Shown piece after piece: positions 45,038 to 55,985 of a DNA stretch of 64,000 bases. The DNA is from Bin87 sp965116565 (GTDB lineage Bacteria > Chloroflexota > Dehalococcoidia > Lucifugimonadales > UBA3495). The stretch spans positions 2,790,001-2,854,000 of the forward strand of contig OZ220699.1 in assembly GCA_965116565.1 (NCBI GenBank), written 5' to 3'. The notes under the pieces are model-generated. The model did not search any database. It had not been told where the DNA came from and worked only from the letters and a program-made list of their open reading frames with translations. The position numbers and the translations under genes were made by a program. Numbering within the stretch: position 1 is the stretch's first letter; each line of letters starts with the position of its first letter.

Positions 45038-45631
45038 CATTTTAACCGGTGCCGATACAAGCGGTGACTTCTCGCGGATCACCCAGTTGCTGTTCCATGC
45101 GCTGGGCTCCATCCACTTGGGGAAGCCGCGTCTGCCGCCCTTGTTGTCCTGCACCCGGGGTTATCCGGCCGCCTGTGCGGTCTCGCAGGAGCTGGATGCG
45201 CGCAGTCGCAGAGGTTGCCGTCTATGGTAGCAACCCGGAGGATCTTCGGCGGTGGCGTGCTCTGGTTGGGATGCCGGAGACGCGGAAGGCATGGTGCCCG
45301 TTCGCCACCTCGTGGCAGAGTTGCGAGCGCAGTCTGGTAGTCTAGCATGGATGCTTCTTGGACACCGCGATTTTCCGAATCCCGTCAGGGGCGAGGTGTG
45401 TCCGGGAAAGGCATATGCGCATTGTCATTGGAGACGGTGCGTTCGGTCAGCTTGACCCCGCTCTCGGTGACCAAATTCCCAAATAGAGCAACCGTTGGAT
45501 GCGGTTCAAGCCCGCGTCTCTGCCGCCGCCACTACACCACACCGCAGGGGGCAACGAGTCAAAAAAGCGTACCGCCGGTCAAGTCTCCGGCTGGGCAAAG
45601 CGATTGGCGGGTCTGTCCAATCGTTGGCAAT

Positions 45632-46564
45632 CTATCCCCACACCGCCTGCAGGTACACGTCATCCAAGCTCCGACCACACTCTTTCAACAAGTGTTTCAC
45701 GTTTTTGGGGATGGCATCTGCCCCGCCATGCGTATATACGTAGGAAGAGGAACCAGCAATGCGGTGCCAAAGATGCTTGTCCTTCGGCAGAGGTTCACGT
45801 GGGGTGACCAGAGGAGCCCTGTTTCCTGGTCTCATAATTGGTAGGTCGGCATCAAGGTTCTTTTCGGAAGCCAGCCAATTGGCGGCATACACCAGAATCT
45901 GCTGCCACGTCTCAACGGCCATTCTCGCGGCTCCTGGGAATTTTATTGCCTGTGGTCGCTGTTCAGTGGCGGATTGCGCCCGCTTTTTACTAGATGTTGA
46001 CGTTGGATTGAAAGCACCCAGAGGGACCCAGCCCAACCCTTCCGGTGGCGGTCTCCGATTCGGTTCTATCAGCGATGTCCGCAGTTCAAGCAGATTGCCG
46101 ACAGGATCATCCCCTGGCACTGTGATACGGAATTCGAGAAACGCACCCTCATTGAAATTGACGGGCTCCGTCCTATACACCTTCCACAGGTTACCGTTTG
46201 TCAGCATCACGCAGGGTGTGTAATAACGATACCGATCAACCTGTTCCTTGTGAGTCGCATATTCCAGCGGGTCAGAGAGTTTCTTGGCCTCAATGAATCC
46301 CGCTGGTTTTCTGCCTAGACGGTACGGCAAGGGTTCTGCCCACAAAGCATAATCCACGCTCCATTTGCCGCGTCTGTAATAATGCTCCACCCTGACCAAG
46401 TTGAGGTCACCAACGTCCCACCCCAGCGTCCGCAAAACGGGGTCAACCAGCGCAACGCGAGTGTCCCACTCGGCATCGTCCAGTCGTGTCTCGTGAGCAT
46501 GTATCCGGTCGCGCACCATGCGGACGGTTTCCTCCAGTTGCTTTTCCATGTTGACGGTCACCAT
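45632..46564 (-). CDS. HsdR-N-like PD-(D/E)XK protein (310 aa)
   Basis: The ATG at 46564, or the next codon GTG at 46561, lies beside a GGGAGG ribosome site. Residues 6-160 resemble the N-terminal nuclease domain of type I restriction HsdR subunits: DTRVALVDPVLRTLGWD, then VD71YALWAEP, FIE92AK94KL and a QVDRYRYYTPCVMLTNGNLWKVY segment. The D...ExK residues are all present. The rest (about 165-310) is unfamiliar. No helicase, HsdM or HsdS gene is nearby, so it is a solitary nuclease of the type often found in defence or mobile DNA. Confidence 0.82.
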   Translation of the reverse strand: MVTVNMEKQLEETVRMVRDRIHAHETRLDDAEWDTRVALVDPVLRTLGWDVGDLNLVRVEHYYRRGKWSVDYALWAEPLPYRLGRKPAGFIEAKKLSDPLEYATHKEQVDRYRYYTPCVMLTNGNLWKVYRTEPVNFNEGAFLEFRITVPGDDPVGNLLELRTSLIEPNRRPPPEGLGWVPLGAFNPTSTSSKKRAQSATEQRPQAIKFPGAARMAVETWQQILVYAANWLASEKNLDADLPIMRPGNRAPLVTPREPLPKDKHLWHRIAGSSSYVYTHGGADAIPKNVKHLLKECGRSLDDVYLQAVWG

Positions 46565-46992
46565 CTCCTCCCGAGGTAGTTTTCCGGTGTCGTTACTGCG
46601 CGGCAGTGCCGTCGTCATGCGCGGACGGAGCCCCGGACAATCCTCGCCAAGGGCTGCGCCGCCAAGATGGCGGCATGATAGACGGTCACATACGCCACGT
46701 CGAATCCGCAGCCAACACGCGGACAGCACGACCGTTGCCGGCTCAAACTCCGCCGAAATGCGAATGCTCCAACCACCGCAATCGCGGCTACTGTTCTCGC
46801 GTGCAGTTTCCGCCACCACCTTCCCAGGAAAGAGGAGACCTCATCCCAATGGAACGAGTACGCAACTCGTTAGCCCCATCCACCGAAAAGACGAGTGTGT
46901 CCGCGTGCTAGAGGGATGAGGAAGTGCTCCCAGCTTCGGGGATAATGGTTTTTGGAAGAGAAAACCAGCCCGAAACGAAGAGCACCCAATAG
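46565..46992. other. gap upstream of the HsdR-N-like gene and left flank of the IS
   Basis: Should hold the promoter of the nuclease gene and the left end of the IS1380-type element. Inverted repeats matching the other side of the element could not be recognised. No gene is visible. Confidence 0.35.
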
Positions 46993-48317
46993 ATGCTACC
47001 ACCGGAGCCGCCTGACCGCATTCGCGTTGCCTTTGACGACCACCGTCTGGTGGCCAATGCTGGGCTGATCCTGCCAGTGACTTTGGCCCATCATCTGGGT
47101 GTGGGTGAGTTGGTGGACCGCCACCTTGACCTGGGGTATGCGCCGGGTCGGGCGAATGCTGGCGACAAGATGCTGACGTTGGTGGCGTCGGCTCTGGCCG
47201 GTGGCGACTGCATCGACGACGCCGATGCGTTGCGCGCTGGGAGCACCGAACGGGTATTGGGCTGCGTGGTGAAGGCGCCGTCCACCTTGGGGACCTTCCT
47301 GAGGAGCTTCCGGTGGGGACACGTGCGGCAGTTGGACCGGGTGAGCCGGGAGGTGATGGCCCGAGCCTGGGTCGCTGGGGCGGGGCCGGGAGATGATCCG
47401 CTGACCATCGACCTTGATTCCACCGTCTGCGAGACCTATGGGCTGGCCAAGGAGGGCGCGCAGCGCCACAACATGCCGGCCAGCGGGGCTATCACCCGCT
47501 GTTCGCCATTGCCGCAGGCAACGGCGACGTGCTGATGGCCCGACTGCGAAAGGGCAGAGCCAACACGGCTCGGGGCGCCGCCCACTTCCTTCGCGAGACG
47601 GTGAGCCGAGTGCGCCACGCCGGCGCCACCGGACCACTCACCGTGCAGGCCGACAGCGGCTTCTACACCCGCGACATCGTCAAGGTCTGCCGGGACAAGG
47701 GTGTCCGCTACTCCATCACCGTGCGCCAGCACAAAACCCTGTGCAACCTGATCGAGGCTATACCAGAGCAGGACTGGGAGCCCATCCCGTACTGGATGGA
47801 GGGTGCCGCCGATGTGGCCGAGACCGAATACACTCCCTTCCAGAGCGAGCCCGACGCTGTGCCGGTGCGGCTCATCGTCCGCCGGGTGAAACCAACGCCT
47901 GGGTTCCAACTTGCCCTGTTCGTCAATTACAGCTATCACGCCTTCATCACCGATAGAGCTGGCGACACCCTGGCGCTGGAGGCCGACCATCGCCGCCACG
48001 CTGAGATCGAGAACGCCATCCGTGACCTCAAGTACGGCGTGGGGCTGAACCACCTCCCGTCGGGACGCTTCCCCGCCAACGCTGCCTGGCTGGCGGCGCA
48101 GACCATGGCCTACAACCTCGCCCGCTGGACCACATGCATCGGGCTGGGCGAGCTGGTGGTGGCCACCAAGACCCTCCGGCGACGCTTTTTCTCCCTGGCG
48201 GGACGCATCACTCGCAAGGCCCGTCGCATCACCCTGCATCTGCCCCAGGGCTGGCCCTGGCAAAACCAGTTCACCAACGCCCTGGAACGCCTGCGCTCCC
48301 TTCCCCTCCCATCCTGA
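46993..48317 (+). pseudogene. IS1380-family transposase with one frameshift
   Basis: A DDE transposase of normal length (~440 aa) split by a single missing base after AAC at about 47472. The first part has DPLTIDLDSTVCETYGLAKEGAQRHN, and the second frame continues GYHPLFAIAAGNGDVLMARLRKG, LTVQADSGFYTRDIVKVC, EIENAIRDLKYGVGLNHLPSG and MAYNLARW, the characteristic IS1380/DDE_Tnp_1 segments with the D, D and E residues. Adding one T would give HNYAGQRGYHPLF. The element probably inserted into adhesin-gene DNA, since a module fragment lies immediately to the right. Confidence 0.88.
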
Positions 48318-48559
48318 CCACACCATCGCCCTCTGATACGTCGTCGGACTGCCCAACCGACCACTGCCGGGTCAGGACTCGATGCTCTCCGGCCGCCACT
48401 CCCCCTGGCAATACGGGCCGATACCGCCCATTGATGCCGTCAGCGTCCAATCCATCCGCCCGATGCAACCCCCACTGGTCCCCAACATCGGGATCACGAC
48501 CCTGTCGTCCGTTTCCCCCCGTCGCCCATCGCCGGTCTGACCAGTCTCCCGCACCCCTT

Positions 48560-48715
48560 CGGTGGATTCGGGCCAATACATCGCCTCCGAGATTTCGTTC
48601 TGAATAGGCGGTGGCCGTGATGGTGTAGTTGCCCACCGGCAAGGATTCACCATGTAACTGGTCGCTACCGCCATCACCGTACAGCGAGTAGGGCGCCAGG
48701 TTCTCCCGTGCGTAT
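48560..48715 (-). pseudogene. fragment of the APYSLYGD C-terminal module
   Basis: The minus frame reads ENLAPYSLYGDGGSDQLHGESLPVGNYTITATAYSERNLGGDVLA, the second half of the module that ends the giant proteins (compare ENIAPYSLYGDNGENDINGEALPAGSYLLTAVAYSG at 48807). It has no start and runs out of family at both ends, next to the IS1380-type element. Confidence 0.8.
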
Positions 48716-48806
48716 GAGCAAACGCGTCCGCACGGAAGCACACGCTAATTCGGGGTAGAAAGAATGAGCCTCTGAATTGTTCGAGGGCTCGCCTCGTCAA
48801 TGCGCC

Positions 48807-51800
48807 TTATTCGCTCTCCACCGTGAATGCAATCTTCAATCTCCCGACCTCTTCGCCGCTAAGATTACTGCCGGAGTAGGCGACCGCGGTGAGGAGATAA
48901 GATCCGGCCGGCAACGCTTCGCCGTTGATGTCGTTTTCCCCATTGTCACCGTACAGAGAATACGGCGCGATATTCTCGGTCCGGGAAACTGTCTTGGGTC
49001 CGACGAGCAGCAGACCCACGCTTCCCACATCCTCAAGCGTGGTGATGTAGATGCCGTAACTTCCATTGTCCGGATCATCAAGTTCTACGACATCACCATC
49101 AGACAATATCGTATGGGTCGATGGGGCCGAAGTATCCACCAGGGCGAATCTGGTAAGGGGCCCGCTAGTGTCGGCGGCTGGAACCTCCACATCCACCGTA
49201 ACCGCCTCGCTGAGTGTCACATCCTCACCAACAGCGATGGCGATGACGCTGTACCGGTAGGTTCTGCCGGCCGTAATATCATCATCGGTGATGGTGATGG
49301 TGTCGGCATCCACGACGCCCACGGTGATGTTCTCCTCGGGGTCGCTATCCAGAGTTTCCCGGTCAACGGCGTAACGGTCAACGTCGTCTGCAGACCCGGT
49401 CCAAGTCAGGACCACGGACTCCCCATCCTCGCTGATGGTGGCGGCCAGGTCCGTGACCGGAGCGGGCTCGGTGGGTTCCTCGGGCGCAGTGGTCTGCAAT
49501 GATGCCGACGCAATGGCGGAGTCCAGTCCCTCGTTGTCGCCGTCGGTGGCCCGGACGATGTAGTCGTAGGTGGTGCCGGCCACCACGCCGGTGTCGTCAT
49601 AGGATGCGGACACGGTGGTGGCAATTTCCGCGAAGGCGTCGGCGCCGACGCGGCGGAGCACCTTGTAGCCCGTGGCGCCGGTCACGGCGTCCCAGGCCAG
49701 GGCGATGCTGTCGGCGTCCCCGGTGGCCGTGAGGTTGGTGGGCGCATCCAGGTTGACGGTTTGTGATGGGGACTGGGCGCTCAGCGACGCCGATACCGAC
49801 GCGGACGGCGACGAGTCGCCGGCGGCGTTGCTGGACACGACGTAGTAGTCGTAGGTGGTGCCCGTCACCACATTGGTGTCGTCATAGGAGGTGCCCGTGA
49901 TGCCCGTGGCCACCGATGCGAAATCATCGCTGCCGGTGCGGCGATACACCTTGTAACTGGCGGCGCCGGTTGCGGCATTCCAACTGACGGTGATGCTGTC
50001 CGCGTCTCCGCTGGCGCTCACACCCAGTGGAGCATCGGGCAGGTCAAGTTCGGTGTCGACGATGTTGATGGCGAGGCTGGCGCCGAACTTGACCAGGAGA
50101 CGCGTATCAATGTTGGCACCGTCGATGATGGGCGGGACGACGACCGCCTCGTGTTGCTGGTCGTCCTCATCCACTTCATCGGCCTTGGCCTGTAACGTGA
50201 TGGTCGCCGCGGTCTCCCCGGCCGGGAATTTGATTATGCCGGTTTGTTCCGTCGATCCCTTCCAGACCCAATCGTCGCCGTGGGTGGCGGAGCGAGTGCT
50301 GCCAAGGCCAACCTGGTCGAGTTTGACCGTGATCGGGAACGTCGCCGCGTGGGTGAGGGCCGCACGGATTTCAATCTCCTCGCCCTCCCTAACGTCGGCG
50401 GTGAGGATTTCCCCTCTGTTGGCGTCGGGGAAGTAGAACTCGGTGGTGTCCCGGTCCGAGACGTTGATGGCGAGGCGGCTATTGAGCCGGAGCCCGTTGC
50501 CGCGCATTTGCGCCGGGAAGACCTCTCGTCCGCGCTCATCATGTTGGTGAGTAATTACGACCGAGTTGATAGTCACCCTCTCATTGACGATATCGTTGTC
50601 GATGATGGGGATCACCACATACGTTTCCGTCTCGTACGCGGGTATGACGTCGTCAACCTCTGTGAAGTCCAGACTGACGTGGCTCTCGGGGTCGTTGTGG
50701 TCAATGCTCACCCGGAACGGGAGGTCCGTCCCCACATGCTCAAAACCGCTGCCAAAAGCGGAGACAATGTTCGCGCGGACCCCCTCCATGGAGTCCTCGG
50801 TGGCTATAATCCGATTCTGCTCGAACAAGACTTCGGCGACGTAGGTCGGCCAGCCCACCGCTTCCCTGAATCCGGTCAGGCGGCGTCCGTCGGTTAATTT
50901 GATGGGATAGGTGCCGGGCGTGTAGATGAGGTCCATGTGCTGCAAATACGCGGGCATCCGGTTGAGGTGCAAGCGCACAGTATTGTTGTCTGGGAATGTG
51001 ACATTGACAACCTTGATGTCCTTGTAACGGTCGCAGCCGCAACTCCTTGGAATGTCCGGCCCGGTGTAGACAATCTTGAAATCAGCAGTGTTTGGTAGAC
51101 TAGTCGTGTCCAACCCACTGGTAACTCTGTGGGTGTCCTCGTAATCGAACACATTGTCGGAGAGTTTGAGCAGGATGCTGGCGACATTGGTGTCGCCAAC
51201 TTCATTCACGACGAGTTCAGGGCGATGGGACGCCACCTGGGGGTGGATGTCCATGACCTTGAATTCACTGCTGATCGGTGGTGTGCGGAAGTTGAGGGTT
51301 ATGATGTTGCCGATCATGCGGTCTCCGGCATCGGGCTGATAGCCCCAGACACCGTTGACTTCGCAGTAGATTCGGGCGTACTTGTCGCCAGATTGGTTGA
51401 GGACCACCCACCTGCCCTGTGGCTTTGCGGTCATGCCCTCGACGCGGGAGTTTTCGAGGAAGAAGACACTGCTAACGGAAGTGCGCGAACTGGCGACCTC
51501 GATGTTGTAGTAGTAGGGCTCGTAGGACGGACCGCCACAACCGCCTTCGGAGTCGTTCCACTCGACGGCCGTGCTCATCTCGCCCGAAGTGTTGTACGGG
51601 TCGGTCACAATTTCGGTCTGGAGGGTCCGGGCGCCGGACTCGATGTCGCCCAGGTCCCGGTTGATGACGATGTAGGTGCTCTCGGACCAGGGACCCCAAC
51701 CCCGGGTGTGGATATTGCCGTCCTCGTCCTTGGCCACCTGGAACTCGAAGGTGGCAGACTTGTTCCTTGGTACATGATGGCGAAGCATTCCAAGCCAAGG

Positions 51801-54800
51801 GTTCGGGTACCAGCGGTTGCGGACTTCCACCTCATCGGACCACTGCTGATACGGACGGTGGAAGGCCCCGTCCCGGTCACACCAACCGTGGCTGCTGTCG
51901 TAGGGGCAATTAGGGGTCTTGCCGTTCATCCGCCAGCGGATCTTGTACTTGGGCGCGATCTGGTCACGTCCGGCCTGAACGTAATGGTGCAGTCCGTTGG
52001 GGTCGATTCGGACCCGGAGCGTATCGTGGGGAATCTTCACCAGGGTGAAGTCGTGGTCGCGACCATCAATGCGTTTCTCCTCGCCCACGCCGCGATTCTT
52101 GCCCAGCATATGGACCCGGAACCGCCATTCACGGTTACCAAACGCCACACGGCAGTCAGTCTGCAGAGTGTGATCGTTATCACCAAACACGTAGTAAGTG
52201 CCGTGGGGATTGTCGTAGGTTTCGCCGACGGCGGGCCGCCAGAAGGTCACACGATAGCGTGTGAAGTCTGGATGGTTGGGGCGGCGAAGTTTGACACATC
52301 CAAGGACCAACGAGTTGTCGATATCAACAACATAATCCTCCATCGTGATCAAGGTTTCACCGGAGATGGGGTCGTCGATGACGCTGAACTGCCAGGTGAT
52401 GTAGGCGGTGTTGGACACCGGCTGCTGGTCATCGGCGATGAACTTGATGGTGTACGAGTTGCCCTCGGCGCTCACCGGCGCGGTGCCGGAGAAGGTCACG
52501 GTGTCAGGGTTGAACGACATCCACGACGGGAGCGGGCTGTTGTCAATCAGGCTGGCCCGATAGACGATTTCATGACCATCGGGGTCGGTGAAGAACGGCG
52601 TGGGCACGTCTTCGGTGCTGGGGTCGTTGTCGTGGTCCGTTTCAGGGTAGTATCTGGACACATCATAAGTGAACGGGGCACCGGATCCGACATTGAGGCC
52701 GGGCAGCAAGGGACCATATTGTTCGGGAATTTCGATGAGTTCGGGCGGGTTGTTGGACTCGGGCTGGGGGTCAACATCCTGAACACGGATGACCACGCAG
52801 GCACCCGGACCGAAGTCGAAGATTTTGTTGCCGTCATCATCCAGTATGTATTCGCCAGTGTCCTCGTCCCTCAGGTATCTGATACAGTCGCCCACCAATT
52901 CTCCGTGATAAAACGCGTATCGATTCACTCCCGGAAGGCGTTCCAATATGATCCGGAAGTCCTCGGCGGGCTCCACCCGGTCGTCGGCGATAATGTGGAG
53001 TGGGACGTAGTGCGTTGTATCTGCCTGGGTGTTGGTGGGGAAATATATCTCCTTAGAAAAGTCTTCCGTCCCCTCCGTGAACGTTATTTCCGGTACATGC
53101 ACACCATCAACTTCTTCAGAGCCATACAGCGTGGCCAGATTCATGCCGAGACCGAATCCAATTGTGCTGTCAAGCACGATGCCGAGTTGTACGGTGTCGC
53201 CCTCGGTTGCATGGTATATCGGTTGCACAAATCTAAAGCCAACGGTCTCACGAGAGATGATTCGGGATCTGTGTGCGACGTCATTGATGGTAACAGTTGT
53301 GCCTTCGATAACCGGTGGGGTATTGTTGGGCCAACTGATACGCAAACTGAAGTGCTCGTTTTTTTCCACCACATCCTCAGCGTGCAACTCCGCGGGAATG
53401 GGCATATACGACTGCCCCGCCGGGATGGTGTAGATGCCGTTACGGGCGGTGTAGTCTTCGCCGTTGTAGGCTTTATCGAATGAGACAGGACTGAATTGGA
53501 CGTTGATATCCACGTCCTCGTCAAACGAGGCGCGATTGCCACGGGCGTCAAGGACCTCGACGCCGTAATTCATGTCGCCCGCCTCTACTTCTTCATCATG
53601 TCGGAAGAATAATCTGCCAGTTGCTGCATCGCTGAGAAGCCAGTTGCCCTGCCGCGCAACCCGGATGTGACGCACCGGCGACTCGTCGTCGACGACGCGA
53701 ACCTCCACCTCGTTGGCCAGACCCGAGTAGTCGCCGTCGCTGGACGTGATGTTGTGGATTAGGCTGATGAGATGGTCGCCGCTGTCGGGGTCGTCCAGGC
53801 TCTCGTAACACACCGGCTGCGGCGTGTTGTAGTCATCGGGTTCGAACACCACCTTGCCCCAATCTGCCGCTTCTGGCCTTGCCGTGGCGCGGGTGCATTT
53901 GAGCAACGTGAGCGCATTCTCGGAGCCGGCCGGTACGGTCGGGGTGATATACACGGTTTCGGTGGGCTCGGTGGTGAGGCTGACGTAGTAGCCGCCGATG
54001 AAGCCCTCATTGGACCTGATGGCATCCTCAAGCGAACCTTCCCGCCCGTACTTGTCATGGAATTTCAGGCCGGCCGGCGGTTTGGGGCTGAACGACAGGG
54101 AGCGGTAGATGACGGGATCCAGACTGGGGTTGTTTAGATCCAAATTGTTGCGAACGCGGATTACCCAATGTCCCGGAGGACCGGTCTCGTATTCCGCATC
54201 TCTAGCCAGGTCCTCGGTGATCCCGCTAAAATGGAACACCCAGTTGTCCGGGGATTCGGCGGCGGAACCGACAACTACCGCAACTTTCATACCAGGAAAA
54301 TCATTCATCCCTGGTAACGCCTCCGCATGGTCAAGCTCGTACAGGTAGCCGCCCCGGAGGAATAACGGACTGGAAAGAGCACGCCAAGCCTCACCCACAT
54401 GACCTGTGGTATAAGTCAGGTCTTCCACCGTGGGGTTAACCACACCGACGAGATTGAGGGCAAGGAATTCAATGCAGGTCTTGTAAAACGCGTCCTCGGG
54501 CACGTCGTCGTAGCAACCCTGCACCGTGCGGTTGTCGAGCACCTGGTTCAGGATGCGGTAAGCCTGACCTCCGCTGGCGTTCTGGAGACGCTGGTCGCTG
54601 GTAAGGTCGAGGCTGTTGTAATTAAGCACCACCCGGTCACCGTTGCCTACCTCCTCGGCCAGGGTGAGGGTGACCAGTCGCTCATCAATTCTAATGCCGG
54701 TCAGGGCAGCGGATTCGTCGTTGACCGTGACCGTGAACGCGCTGAGCGGCGGCGTGTTGGACTCCGATAGCGGGAGGTTATAGACCAAGTAGATCTGGTC

Positions 54801-55985
54801 GTGGTCCACGGTGGGGAATTTGCCCCGATCCAGGGTTGGCCCCCGATCATGGTAAATGAAGAACGGATATTCATATCCTGCGCGTACTTCACCATCCCAT
54901 GGCAGGATGATATCTGGACGGAATGTGACAAAGCCCATGTCTCCTTCCGTTTCTTTAGCGTTGTTGTCCATAGATAGGGTCTGCCCATGGGCGCGGATGA
55001 TCCAGCCGCCGACGCCATCCTTGGGGCAGCCGTTGGCTTTTGCGGTAACTCCCGGACAGGGGTGGCTCTCGTTAGGGTCGTCCATCTCGAACTGAAAAAC
55101 CGTGTCGGCGGAAGTGGCGATGACTTCCTTGAGACGATAAATCTTGTGGTCATGCAAGTCGGAGATGATCGGCGGACTGAACGCGCCGAAAACATAGTCG
55201 CCATCTTGACCGTAACCGTACGAGGCTAGCCCACCTTGATCGGCGCTCTTCTTATCTAACGCAGGCTCGGCGCAGGCATAATGGAGGTAGTCGGTGGTAA
55301 CCATTCCGAGCACGGCCTCACAATCAAGCCGGACGATATTCAGGGTGTACTTCCGGGTCACAGTGTCCGCCGTGACCGTGATATCAATGTAGTTGTCACC
55401 CCTGACCAGATCCTCAATGTTATAGGTGTGAGCCGGGGATCTGGCCGCCGCGATTTCGGTCCCATCCCGACTGACCGTGACGGTGGCGGTGAAGGTCCAA
55501 TCGCCATCTTGATATGGCTTGATGAGGACCTTGGTAGCGGTGGCATAGTCCGGGACGTTAATTCGGTAGTGATTCTGTGAGGATGCCTCGCTGAATAACG
55601 GGGACATCTTGTAGATGTGGTCCTCTTGGGCATGGCTGGATTGGAAGTAAGCAACACTGAATATCGCGAGTCGGGCTACGGGCGGATCCGGCGTCGGGCT
55701 CGGGCTCAAAGGCGGCGCGGCCGGGGGCGCGGCCGGGGGTGCGGCCTGCGCGATTGGCACGGGATTGCCGCCCCCGAGCATGCCCACGATGATGAAGGCG
55801 CCCAGGACCAGGGCGGCGGCGAAGCCAAGGACGGCATACACCCCCGATCGTCGCTCCTGTGCCTGGGCCCTATCGGGCCAGAGCAGGGACGTTGCAGACG
55901 CGGCCAGAACGATAAGGACTGCCAACGACAGGGCTGGGGCCAATCTGGCCGGACGGGTCTTCAGAATGGTAAGGATGGCCTTCAT
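48807..55985 (-). CDS. giant secreted beta-domain protein (2392 aa)
   Basis: The ATG at 55985 has CGGAGA seven bases upstream. The N-terminus has a signal-like helix (about 14-35) and a second hydrophobic helix (about 50-75), then a Pro/Ala linker (about 80-105) and a cadherin-like beta-sandwich (about 110-220). Further beta domains include two SwmB-like modules (for example FPTVDHDQIYLVYNLPLSESN), Calx-beta-like regions with DVVEKNEHFSLRISW and DRVEPAEDFRIILER, and a dystroglycan-like domain near 1110-1200. Three FN3 domains and the APYSLYGD module close the protein. It is presumably exposed on the cell surface; no catalytic motif was found. Confidence 0.85.
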   Translation of the reverse strand: MKAILTILKTRPARLAPALSLAVLIVLAASATSLLWPDRAQAQERRSGVYAVLGFAAALVLGAFIIVGMLGGGNPVPIAQAAPPAAPPAAPPLSPSPTPDPPVARLAIFSVAYFQSSHAQEDHIYKMSPLFSEASSQNHYRINVPDYATATKVLIKPYQDGDWTFTATVTVSRDGTEIAAARSPAHTYNIEDLVRGDNYIDITVTADTVTRKYTLNIVRLDCEAVLGMVTTDYLHYACAEPALDKKSADQGGLASYGYGQDGDYVFGAFSPPIISDLHDHKIYRLKEVIATSADTVFQFEMDDPNESHPCPGVTAKANGCPKDGVGGWIIRAHGQTLSMDNNAKETEGDMGFVTFRPDIILPWDGEVRAGYEYPFFIYHDRGPTLDRGKFPTVDHDQIYLVYNLPLSESNTPPLSAFTVTVNDESAALTGIRIDERLVTLTLAEEVGNGDRVVLNYNSLDLTSDQRLQNASGGQAYRILNQVLDNRTVQGCYDDVPEDAFYKTCIEFLALNLVGVVNPTVEDLTYTTGHVGEAWRALSSPLFLRGGYLYELDHAEALPGMNDFPGMKVAVVVGSAAESPDNWVFHFSGITEDLARDAEYETGPPGHWVIRVRNNLDLNNPSLDPVIYRSLSFSPKPPAGLKFHDKYGREGSLEDAIRSNEGFIGGYYVSLTTEPTETVYITPTVPAGSENALTLLKCTRATARPEAADWGKVVFEPDDYNTPQPVCYESLDDPDSGDHLISLIHNITSSDGDYSGLANEVEVRVVDDESPVRHIRVARQGNWLLSDAATGRLFFRHDEEVEAGDMNYGVEVLDARGNRASFDEDVDINVQFSPVSFDKAYNGEDYTARNGIYTIPAGQSYMPIPAELHAEDVVEKNEHFSLRISWPNNTPPVIEGTTVTINDVAHRSRIISRETVGFRFVQPIYHATEGDTVQLGIVLDSTIGFGLGMNLATLYGSEEVDGVHVPEITFTEGTEDFSKEIYFPTNTQADTTHYVPLHIIADDRVEPAEDFRIILERLPGVNRYAFYHGELVGDCIRYLRDEDTGEYILDDDGNKIFDFGPGACVVIRVQDVDPQPESNNPPELIEIPEQYGPLLPGLNVGSGAPFTYDVSRYYPETDHDNDPSTEDVPTPFFTDPDGHEIVYRASLIDNSPLPSWMSFNPDTVTFSGTAPVSAEGNSYTIKFIADDQQPVSNTAYITWQFSVIDDPISGETLITMEDYVVDIDNSLVLGCVKLRRPNHPDFTRYRVTFWRPAVGETYDNPHGTYYVFGDNDHTLQTDCRVAFGNREWRFRVHMLGKNRGVGEEKRIDGRDHDFTLVKIPHDTLRVRIDPNGLHHYVQAGRDQIAPKYKIRWRMNGKTPNCPYDSSHGWCDRDGAFHRPYQQWSDEVEVRNRWYPNPWLGMLRHHVPRNKSATFEFQVAKDEDGNIHTRGWGPWSESTYIVINRDLGDIESGARTLQTEIVTDPYNTSGEMSTAVEWNDSEGGCGGPSYEPYYYNIEVASSRTSVSSVFFLENSRVEGMTAKPQGRWVVLNQSGDKYARIYCEVNGVWGYQPDAGDRMIGNIITLNFRTPPISSEFKVMDIHPQVASHRPELVVNEVGDTNVASILLKLSDNVFDYEDTHRVTSGLDTTSLPNTADFKIVYTGPDIPRSCGCDRYKDIKVVNVTFPDNNTVRLHLNRMPAYLQHMDLIYTPGTYPIKLTDGRRLTGFREAVGWPTYVAEVLFEQNRIIATEDSMEGVRANIVSAFGSGFEHVGTDLPFRVSIDHNDPESHVSLDFTEVDDVIPAYETETYVVIPIIDNDIVNERVTINSVVITHQHDERGREVFPAQMRGNGLRLNSRLAINVSDRDTTEFYFPDANRGEILTADVREGEEIEIRAALTHAATFPITVKLDQVGLGSTRSATHGDDWVWKGSTEQTGIIKFPAGETAATITLQAKADEVDEDDQQHEAVVVPPIIDGANIDTRLLVKFGASLAINIVDTELDLPDAPLGVSASGDADSITVSWNAATGAASYKVYRRTGSDDFASVATGITGTSYDDTNVVTGTTYDYYVVSSNAAGDSSPSASVSASLSAQSPSQTVNLDAPTNLTATGDADSIALAWDAVTGATGYKVLRRVGADAFAEIATTVSASYDDTGVVAGTTYDYIVRATDGDNEGLDSAIASASLQTTAPEEPTEPAPVTDLAATISEDGESVVLTWTGSADDVDRYAVDRETLDSDPEENITVGVVDADTITITDDDITAGRTYRYSVIAIAVGEDVTLSEAVTVDVEVPAADTSGPLTRFALVDTSAPSTHTILSDGDVVELDDPDNGSYGIYITTLEDVGSVGLLLVGPKTVSRTENIAPYSLYGDNGENDINGEALPAGSYLLTAVAYSGSNLSGEEVGRLKIAFTVESE

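Noticed and set aside
45440..45530. tRNA-like T-arm (GCGGTTCAAGCCCGC)
   Set aside because: No matching acceptor, D-arm or anticodon stem can be placed around it.
46880..48420. Terminal inverted repeats of the IS1380-type element
   Set aside because: Several short matches were tried, but none was long enough or symmetrically placed to define the ends.
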